Made by a program: the position numbers and the translations under genes
Shown here: positions 13,531 to 18,140 of the stretch, piece after piece
Position numbering within the stretch: position 1 is the stretch's first letter
Layout of the letters: every line of letters begins with the position of its first letter
The notes under the pieces: generated by a model
The model's database searches: none
Told to the model about the DNA's origin: nothing
What the model saw: the letters and a program-made list of their open reading frames with translations, nothing else
Assembly: GCA_014729015.1 (NCBI GenBank)
Contig: WJKR01000035.1
Location: forward strand, 1-18,140
Direction: 5' to 3'
Length of the DNA: 18,140 bases
Source: Candidatus Woesearchaeota archaeon
GTDB taxonomy: Archaea; Nanobdellota; Nanobdellia; Woesearchaeales; WJKR01

Positions 13531-15168
13531 TCACACCGCATCACCCCTCATCGTCCGGAAGAACGTGCTGAGGAAAGCGAAGCATACGAGGACTCCCACG
13601 ACGCCTGCGGCGACGCTGACGACCGAGACGCCGAGGACGAGCGGCGACTCTTCCCAGGACGCGAAGGCCAACGCTGCGAGGATTGCCAGGATGATGAGGA
13701 ACAATGCTTGCCGGAGCATGCGCGTCACGCGGTCGGAGAACAATGATATCTGGTAGCCGATGCGTTGCAAGTCCTGCTCTACCCGCGCCGTGGTGGCGAA
13801 GTACTCCTCGGTCATGAGCGGGAGCCGGGTGATGAAGCTGCGCAGGTCGATGGCTTGCTCCGCCGCCTTGTGGATGAGGGTGTGTGCGTCGGTCTTCCGC
13901 TGGAGCAGCTCGCTGATGAAGGGCTTCGCGACGCTGAGGATGTCGAACTCGGGGTCGAGCTCCTCCGCCACGCCTTTCAAGGTCATGACGGCCTTGCCTA
14001 ACAGGACAAGGTTGGTGGGCACGCGCACCTTGTGCTCGCGCGCCACGTGCAACGCCTTGAGGAACAGGCTCGCGACGTCTACTTGGTCCACGGAGACGCC
14101 GTAGTAGGGTCGGAGCGTGCTGATAATGTCCTCCTTGAGGTTGTCGGTCACGCCGTGACGGTCGAAGAAGTGCAGCTTTGCCATGGCCTTGATGACGCCG
14201 TCGGCGTCCTTGTTGATCAGGGAGAGGAAGAGGATGGTCAGGTCTTCCCTCATGGCCTGGCTGATTGTTCCCGTGATGCCGAAGTCAATCAGCCCTACCT
14301 TGCCGTCCGGCACGAGGATGATGTTGCCGGGGTGCGGGTCTGCGTGGAAGTAGCCGTCGATGAAGACTTGTTTGAGCACGATGTGCGTGACTTCTTTTGC
14401 TAGGTGTCGGCGTTGGTGCCGCGGCAGCTTTTTCATCGATGCCCGCAATGACTTTCCGGGGATAAATTCCATGGTCAGCACGTTCTTCGTGCTCCATTGC
14501 TCGAACGGCTTCGGCACCTTCACCCGTTTTATCCCTTTGAAGTTCGCCGCGGCGGTGTTCAGCGCGCGCGCTTCTCCTCGGTAGTCGAGCTCCTCCTCGG
14601 TATACTTGCGGAATTCTTCTATGATGAGCAATGCGTCGAATACTGCTGGCTTGAGGTGGTGTTCCAGCAGCGCTGCTAATCGGTAGAGGAGGAGCAGGTC
14701 GGTCATGATGGCTTCCTTAATGGTGGGTCGCATGACTTTGACCGCGACGTCCTCGCCGGTCTTGAGCTTTGCGCGGTGGACTTGTCCGATACTCGCCGCG
14801 GCCACTGGTTTGGTCTCAAAGTGGGAGAATATGTCGAGCAAGGGGTGTCGGAGCTGGTCCGCGACGATGTGCTTCGCTTTCTCTGAGGAAAAAGGGGGTA
14901 CGCGTTCTTGGAGTTCTTCGAATGCTTCGCTGTACTCGTGTGGGAGCAGGTCTGGTCGTAGGCTGAGGAATTGTCCGAGCTTAGTGAACGTGCCGCCCAG
15001 TTCTTCGCACACCTTAACGAGGGCTTCAGGCGCTGGCGCTGTCTTCTTCGCGACGCCTTTGCGTAGCTTGAGCAGACTGAGCACGTAGCCGAGGCCGTGC
15101 TTGACCAGCACTGCTGAGATACGCTCGAGCCGTTCCACCTCTTTGATGCGGGAGAACAAGCCACTCAT
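13531..15168 (-). CDS. UbiB/ABC1/ADCK-family atypical kinase with C-terminal membrane anchor
   Basis: A 545-residue member of the UbiB (ABC1/ADCK) protein-kinase-like family, which in bacteria and mitochondria supports isoprenoid quinone synthesis by an ATPase-like activity. Family motifs are all present: KLGQ at 63-66, the Ala-rich loop AAAS at 123-126, lysine K144 in VAVKVM, ExD E193-D195, HADPHPGN at 275-282 and DFG at 295-297. Two hydrophobic segments at about 487-505 and 509-537 anchor the C-terminus, as in bacterial UbiB. No quinone or ubiquinone genes are nearby, so the lipid role is open. I chose the ATG at 15168 because a TATA box at 15190-15199 predicts a leaderless start there. The longer frame up to 15384 adds an Arg/Pro-rich stretch antisense-shadowing the neighbouring MetAP gene. 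Confidence 0.93.
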   Translation of the reverse strand: MSGLFSRIKEVERLERISAVLVKHGLGYVLSLLKLRKGVAKKTAPAPEALVKVCEELGGTFTKLGQFLSLRPDLLPHEYSEAFEELQERVPPFSSEKAKHIVADQLRHPLLDIFSHFETKPVAAASIGQVHRAKLKTGEDVAVKVMRPTIKEAIMTDLLLLYRLAALLEHHLKPAVFDALLIIEEFRKYTEEELDYRGEARALNTAAANFKGIKRVKVPKPFEQWSTKNVLTMEFIPGKSLRASMKKLPRHQRRHLAKEVTHIVLKQVFIDGYFHADPHPGNIILVPDGKVGLIDFGITGTISQAMREDLTILFLSLINKDADGVIKAMAKLHFFDRHGVTDNLKEDIISTLRPYYGVSVDQVDVASLFLKALHVAREHKVRVPTNLVLLGKAVMTLKGVAEELDPEFDILSVAKPFISELLQRKTDAHTLIHKAAEQAIDLRSFITRLPLMTEEYFATTARVEQDLQRIGYQISLFSDRVTRMLRQALFLIILAILAALAFASWEESPLVLGVSVVSVAAGVVGVLVCFAFLSTFFRTMRGDAV

Positions 15169-15189
15169 AGTTGTTGCTGAACGGTCCAG

Positions 15190-15199
15190 GTATAAAAAG
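15190..15199 (-). promoter_or_regulatory. TATA box for the UbiB-family gene
   Basis: CTTTTTATAC on the minus strand, centred at about 15195, predicts a start at about 15169, next to the ATG at 15168. It lies in the 38-base gap after the MetAP stop, so the kinase has its own promoter despite following MetAP. Confidence 0.6.
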
Positions 15200-15206
15200 G
15201 TATTGT

Positions 15207-16100
15207 TCAGTCGAGCTTGGTGAAGATGATCGGCTTGTCTTGGACGATGACGCTGTGCTCGTGCTGGGAGACGAGGCCGTCGTTCTGTTCTGGCAGGGGT
15301 GGGTGTGCTTGCAGGGCGCCGATTCTGTGGAGTTCTTTGAGGCCGATTCTGGTCTTCCCGGCGCCGTGGATGCGTTCCAGCCATCTCGCGGCGAAGGGGA
15401 GGCCGTGGTAGCTCTTGATGGTCTTGAGGAGTATGCGTGCGTAGGGGTTCCTCGTGGCCCGGTCGTGGGTATGAGTGTATATCGTCGGGTTGGCACTTTC
15501 GAAGATGGCTCCTTTGCCGTCCGTGGCGAAGGGTTCGATGGCAATGACTTGTCCTTCTTCGAGCTCGGTGGCGTCTTTGGTGTCCACGTTTGGGATTGCT
15601 GGTGGGGTGTGCACTTGGTAGTGGCCGAGGCCGTGTCCTGAGAGGTTGCGGATGGGTTGCAGATTGTAGGATTGGATGGTTTCTTGGATGGTCTTGCCGA
15701 TTTCTCCGAGTGTGATGCCCGGCCTGATGATTTTTAGGGCTGCTTGTAATGCTTCTTTTGATGCTTTGGTGAGGTCGTCGTGGCTTCCTAAGTCGACGGT
15801 GATGGCGTTGTCCGCGACGCGGCCGTCGAGGTGTACGCCGATGTCCAGTTTTGCGATGTCTCCTTCTTTGAACTGGATGTCGTCCGTCGTTGTGGGGCAG
15901 TAGTGGGCTGCGATGTTGTTCAATGAGATCTGTGCTGGGAATGCTATCCGGCCGCCCATGTCCTGGATGTTCTTCTCGATGGCGTCCAGCACGTCGCGCA
16001 TGCTCGCGCCTGCCTTGATGAGCTTTGCTCCTTGCAACAGGCAGGTTTGGGATATTCTTCCGGCTGCTTGGTGCTGCTTGATGACGTCTTGGCTGAGCAT
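15207..16100 (-). CDS. map: Methionine aminopeptidase, type II (archaeal)
   Basis: This 297-residue enzyme removes the initiator methionine from nascent proteins. The pita-bread fold residues are visible: metal ligands D86 and D97 (in KLDIGVHLDGRVADNA), H156 (SGHGLGH), E189 (AIEPFAT) and E281 (HEHSV), with H66 and H164 as substrate-side histidines. It carries the type II insertion (about 195-255, between EPFAT and the last ligand), and the length matches Pyrococcus-type archaeal enzymes. The ATG at 16100 lies about 26 bases from the TATA centre, predicting a leaderless mRNA. The UbiB-family gene follows on the same strand but has its own TATA box. Confidence 0.96.
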   Translation of the reverse strand: MLSQDVIKQHQAAGRISQTCLLQGAKLIKAGASMRDVLDAIEKNIQDMGGRIAFPAQISLNNIAAHYCPTTTDDIQFKEGDIAKLDIGVHLDGRVADNAITVDLGSHDDLTKASKEALQAALKIIRPGITLGEIGKTIQETIQSYNLQPIRNLSGHGLGHYQVHTPPAIPNVDTKDATELEEGQVIAIEPFATDGKGAIFESANPTIYTHTHDRATRNPYARILLKTIKSYHGLPFAARWLERIHGAGKTRIGLKELHRIGALQAHPPLPEQNDGLVSQHEHSVIVQDKPIIFTKLD

Positions 16101-16120
16101 GGCGGTGTGTACTGGGCCGG

Positions 16121-16130
16121 GTTTATATGA
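16121..16130 (-). promoter_or_regulatory. TATA box for methionine aminopeptidase
   Basis: TCATATAAAC on the minus strand, centred at about 16126, predicts a start at about 16100, the A of the ATG. Confidence 0.6.
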
Positions 16131-16151
16131 TTTTGGTTTAGTGATTGCAAA

Positions 16152-16162
16152 CTATATAAATA
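16152..16162 (+). promoter_or_regulatory. TATA box for the small locus at 16183-16336
   Basis: CTATATAAATA on the plus strand is among the best TATA elements in the window. It predicts transcription from about 16183 into a 152-base region with no intact recognised gene. Confidence 0.5.
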
Positions 16163-16192
16163 TAATTATTTTTTCATATGAAGAGAGTGCAT

Positions 16193-16314
16193 ATGAGGGA
16201 GAAATTTGATCTCGTCGCCGCCATCTTCAGCAGCATGAGTGTCGCTGCACGGTCGTCCACACGCTCGTCGGCATCGCAGCAATCTATACTATCTGGTTCT
16301 CGGTACGAGAATAA
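16193..16314 (+). pseudogene. Small membrane peptide gene split by an apparent frameshift
   Basis: From the ATG at 16193 one frame reads MREKFDLVAAIFSSMSVAA, hydrophobic and with C-ending codons, then loses protein-like character at about 16247-16252. From 16252 another frame reads VVHTLVGIAAIYTIWFSVRE and stops at TAA 16312-16314, again hydrophobic with C-ending codons. One extra base near 16250-16252 would join them into a peptide of about 40 residues with one or two membrane segments. A strong TATA box lies upstream (16152-16162) and a T-rich tract follows the stop. It could be a sequencing or assembly error, a real decayed gene, programmed frameshifting, or a small RNA that happens to read this way. 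Without the shift, the first frame would run on to 16381 into the S26 gene, which looks spurious. Confidence 0.4.
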
Positions 16315-16320
16315 ACGCGC

Positions 16321-16336
16321 ATTTTTCTTTTTTATT
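16321..16336 (+). terminator. T-rich tract, probable terminator of the small locus
   Basis: ATTTTTCTTTTTTATT on the plus strand, seven bases after the TAA at 16312-16314. Archaeal RNA polymerase terminates at such T-runs without needing a hairpin. It overlaps the last codons of the convergent S26 gene by two bases. Confidence 0.5.
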
Positions 16337-16856
16337 AGTACAAAATCGCGACAATCTTACCCAACACTTGTGACGGCCTGACCTTGCCAGGGTCGCTCGT
16401 CGGGTTGTTGTCACCTTTCAGAATGAAGTACAACCCTTGCTCGTCATGGTCGACGTGCACGATCCTGTGGATGATGATGTCGTCGTTTCGTCGGTAGCTG
16501 ATGATATCGCCGACCTGCAGTGATTCTGGCGGCACCTTGATGCGGACCGTGTTCGCTTCTTTGTCAAAGACCGGGTCCATGCTGTTGGTATCGGTGAATG
16601 TTGACCAGGTCGGGTCTTGGAGGTCCATGAAGAGCAGCCAGTCGTTCTTGTCTTGGTCTTCCAAGGTGACGTAGACGCCGTTCTTGTACACGTTGATGCG
16701 GTCTTCGGTGACGGTGTCTCCTGGTGAGGGGTGTTCTGCGGGCCCGTTGAGCGTCCATTCCTGTGCTGGGCTCAGCGTCGTGGTGAGGACGAGCGCGCTG
16801 GCTGCGCCGAACAGGAATATGGTGGTGAAGAGCGCGATCAGGACTTTCAGCTGCAT
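16335..16856 (-). CDS. S26-family signal peptidase-like membrane protein
   Basis: A 173-residue protein with an N-terminal membrane segment (about 4-26). The S26 signature follows: NSMDP at 91-95 (candidate catalytic S92), VGDIISYRR (115-123), IIIHRIV (127-133, candidate H130) and KGDNNPTSDPGKV (147-159, candidate D149 or D155). A Ser-His-Asp set agrees with archaeal and eukaryotic Sec11 rather than the Ser-Lys dyad of bacterial LepB. Unusually, about 65 residues (26-90) separate the membrane segment from the serine, which normally follows the anchor closely. It may be a specialised peptidase or an inactive relative. The ATG at 16856 is about 27 bases from the TATA centre and thus leaderless; the ATG at 16871 would lie upstream of the predicted transcript. 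Confidence 0.85.
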   Translation of the reverse strand: MQLKVLIALFTTIFLFGAASALVLTTTLSPAQEWTLNGPAEHPSPGDTVTEDRINVYKNGVYVTLEDQDKNDWLLFMDLQDPTWSTFTDTNSMDPVFDKEANTVRIKVPPESLQVGDIISYRRNDDIIIHRIVHVDHDEQGLYFILKGDNNPTSDPGKVRPSQVLGKIVAILY

Positions 16857-16877
16857 GGCAAGGTAAAACAACTATTC

Positions 16878-16888
16878 ATTTATAAATC
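16878..16888 (-). promoter_or_regulatory. TATA box for the S26-like gene
   Basis: GATTTATAAAT on the minus strand, centred at about 16883, predicts a start near 16857, next to the ATG at 16856. It lies in the 59-base gap after the uS15 stop. Confidence 0.6.
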
Positions 16889-16915
16889 TTTCTAATTTTT
16901 ACCACTGAAGAGTGA

Positions 16916-17371
16916 TTATTCTACGGTGAGCTTGACCTTCTCAGGATCATACTTCCACGACGCCGGCAACCGACCCGTACCCTTATAATACTTGGCCAGA
17001 CGCATAATCTTGCTCTCCGTCAAACGCAGCCCGCGCCTCCCAGGCTGATCCTTATGATTCACGCCCAGATGCTTCCGCAGCAAGATCGCCTTCCTAATCA
17101 ACGCCATCAAATCCTCAGGGATGTCACCAAGGAGCTTCTTATCCCTGAGAACCGAAGAAACACTCTTCCCCGTAACCAACTTCACATCAGGAATGCCGTA
17201 CTCATCACGCAAATACGTCCCTATCTGCGAAGGAGACTTGCCCTCCTTAGCATACTTCACAATAAGCAACTCGACCTCCTTCGGCTTGTACTGCAACCAC
17301 GTCGGCGACGACTTCTTCGACGGCTGCGTACTACCACTCCTTCCCTTATCACGACTGTGCATCCGTGCCAT
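16916..17371 (-). CDS. rps15: Small-subunit ribosomal protein uS15 (archaeal S15)
   Basis: At 151 residues this matches the usual archaeal uS15 length. It begins MARMHSRDKGRSGS followed by PTWLQYKPKEVELLIVKYAKEG, and the core contains the 16S rRNA-binding segment LLRKHLGVNHKDQPGRRGLRLTESKIMRLAKYYK, ending WKYDPEKVKLTVE. The N-terminal 60-residue extension is specific to archaea and eukaryotes. A partial Shine-Dalgarno-like GAGGAAGG lies 9-10 bases before the ATG. The nearest TATA box on this strand is the palindrome at 17464-17473, giving a leader of about 70 bases, unusually long for this window. It is divergent from a METTL5-like methylase, and the S26-like gene downstream has its own promoter. 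Confidence 0.97.
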   Translation of the reverse strand: MARMHSRDKGRSGSTQPSKKSSPTWLQYKPKEVELLIVKYAKEGKSPSQIGTYLRDEYGIPDVKLVTGKSVSSVLRDKKLLGDIPEDLMALIRKAILLRKHLGVNHKDQPGRRGLRLTESKIMRLAKYYKGTGRLPASWKYDPEKVKLTVE

Positions 17372-17463
17372 TTTCCAAAACCTTCCTCGGAAGAATCAAC
17401 AATGTTCAACCGAGCATGCCCAAGCGCGCACCGAGGCATCTCTGGCACACAGAAACACTGAAG

Positions 17464-17473
17464 AATTTATAAA
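17464..17473. promoter_or_regulatory. Shared palindromic TATA box between uS15 and the METTL5-like gene
   Basis: AATTTATAAA on the plus strand contains the palindrome TTTATAAA. On the plus strand it predicts a start at about 17495, at the ATG at 17496. On the minus strand it predicts about 17443, leaving a leader of about 72 bases for uS15. Confidence 0.6.
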
Positions 17474-17495
17474 GGTTATGGCCTTCCCCCAGCGC

Positions 17496-18119
17496 ATGAG
17501 CAGAGCAACACTCGCCATCATCCTCTCAAAGCTCAAACCGTTCCCAGCGCCGAAAACAAGCCTCGAACAATACCCGACGCCGTCAGAAGCAGCAGCCACC
17601 ATCCTCTGGGACGCCCACACCAAAGGGCTCATCACAAGTAAGCACGTCCTGGACCTCGGAGCAGGCACCGGCATCCTCGGCATCGGCGCGATGGCACTAG
17701 GAGCGAAAAAAGTGACCTTCATCGACATCGACGAATCACTAAGAACAATCATCGAAGCAAACATCGCCACAATGAAACGCGAAGCCAACACCAGCACCGG
17801 CGAATATGACATCCGCGTCCAAGACATCACAGCAACAACGACAACAGCAGACCTCGTCATCAGCAACCCGCCGTTCGGCACCAAAGAGAAACACACAGAC
17901 ACCAACTTCCTAGAAAAAGCGTACCAACTCGCGCCTGAATGCTACACCTTCCACAAAAGCAGCACGGACGCCTACCTACGACAATGGTTTAACCAACAAC
18001 AGATACGCATCATCCAACCATTCCCGTTCACCTTCAGCCTACCGAGCACCATGCAGCACCACGAAAAACGAGCGCATCACGTCGCCATCACCTGCTGGCA
18101 CACACGGAAAGATTTATAA
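17496..18119 (+). CDS. METTL5-like RNA adenine methyltransferase (COG2263)
   Basis: A 207-residue SAM-dependent methylase. The N-terminus has the family signature KPFPAPKTSLEQYPTPSE (14-31). The SAM loop DLGAGTGILGIGA lies at 53-65, the acidic FIDIDE at 75-80, the catalytic NPPF at 124-127 and a FHKSS segment at 152-156. The NPPF tetrapeptide and overall arrangement match METTL5, which installs m6A in the small-subunit rRNA and works with a TRM112 partner; no Trm112 gene is visible here. I chose the ATG at 17496 because the TATA palindrome predicts transcription there; the ATG at 17478 and the open frame back to 17121 run antisense to uS15 or lie upstream of the predicted start. It is divergent from uS15. 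Confidence 0.92.
   Translation: MSRATLAIILSKLKPFPAPKTSLEQYPTPSEAAATILWDAHTKGLITSKHVLDLGAGTGILGIGAMALGAKKVTFIDIDESLRTIIEANIATMKREANTSTGEYDIRVQDITATTTTADLVISNPPFGTKEKHTDTNFLEKAYQLAPECYTFHKSSTDAYLRQWFNQQQIRIIQPFPFTFSLPSTMQHHEKRAHHVAITCWHTRKDL
18110..18118 (+). promoter_or_regulatory. TATA box overlapping the stop of the METTL5-like gene
   Basis: AGATTTATA, continuing AAC, sits across the TAA stop (18117-18119). Its predicted start point is at or just beyond position 18140, so it probably drives a plus-strand gene immediately outside the window. Confidence 0.4.
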
Positions 18120-18140
18120 ACAAACTGGCGGTTCTCCAAC

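Noticed and set aside
15169..15384. 72-residue N-terminal extension of the UbiB-family protein
   Set aside because: It is Arg/Pro/Thr-rich, lies over the MetAP 3' end in another frame, and is upstream of the TATA-predicted start.
16178..16381. 67-residue unbroken plus-strand frame
   Set aside because: Its second half is Ser/Arg- then Phe/Lys-rich and runs through a T-tract into the S26 gene. The hydrophobic C-terminal coding signal is in another frame, so a shifted reading is preferred.
16902..16914. Small hairpin (CACT-GAAG-AGTG) just after the uS15 stop
   Set aside because: A four-base stem is too short to support a terminator or regulatory claim.
17121..17495. 125-residue N-terminal extension of the METTL5-like protein
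   Set aside because: It is antisense to uS15 for most of its length and upstream of the TATA box; family homologues begin near the chosen ATG.
1..18140. CRISPR arrays, tRNA or rRNA genes, insertion sequences
   Set aside because: Reading the sequence showed no regularly spaced repeats, tRNA-like TTCRANNC boxes with cloverleaf arms, rRNA segments or transposase motifs. This is a visual reading only, so weak matches could be missed.

Overview
The window is a compact stretch of archaeal chromosome. The evidence is a full set of archaeal-type information genes: aIF5B, aEF1-beta, a COG2888-type zinc-ribbon protein, an alanyl-tRNA synthetase with the archaeal N-terminal zinc insertion, uS15, Trm1, a METTL5-like methylase and type II methionine aminopeptidase. 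Archaeal TATA boxes lie about 26 nt upstream of start codons, so many transcripts look leaderless. Several proteins are trimmed relative to their families: Trm1 lacks its zinc knuckle, AlaRS lacks the globular C-Ala domain, and the COG2888 protein lacks half its cysteine motifs. With the tight packing this suggests a reduced DPANN-type lineage, perhaps Woesearchaeota-like, but that placement is inference. No tRNA, rRNA, CRISPR array, transposase or other mobile element was recognised.

Layout. Positions 1-2586 hold two co-oriented, translationally coupled genes of unknown function, the first cut by the window edge. Positions 2587-4837 (minus) carry aIF5B followed by an overlapping PUA-domain protein. 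Trm1 (4914-5957) diverges from aIF5B across one palindromic TATA box. It converges on a minus-strand block with the zinc-ribbon/aEF1-beta operon and an M50-type membrane protease (6012-7129). An FKBP prolyl isomerase with a short cysteine-rich upstream ORF and a small CARF-like Rossmann protein follow (7222-8152, plus). They converge on a minus operon of two paralogous single-pass secreted proteins and an RsmC-like methyltransferase (8149-10052). AlaRS (10137-12629, plus) converges on a YqjD/YqjE-like membrane pair (12626-13168). Then come a zinc-ribbon protein (plus), a UbiB/ADCK-family kinase and methionine aminopeptidase (minus), a small frame-disrupted membrane peptide locus (plus), an S26-type signal peptidase-like protein and uS15 (minus), and a METTL5-like methylase (plus) to the end.

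Most genes serve translation and its quality control: initiation and subunit joining (aIF5B), elongation (aEF1-beta), tRNA charging and modification (AlaRS, Trm1), rRNA modification (METTL5-like and RsmC-like enzymes), ribosome structure (uS15), N-terminal processing (MetAP) and folding (FKBP). A second theme is the cell envelope: an M50 protease, an S26 peptidase-like protein, the two paralogous surface-exposed proteins and the YqjD/YqjE-like pair. Points most worth following are the YqjD/YqjE-like pair, the paralogous surface pair, the stand-alone CARF-like protein, the AlaRS with a replaced C-terminus and the disrupted small membrane peptide at 16193-16314.
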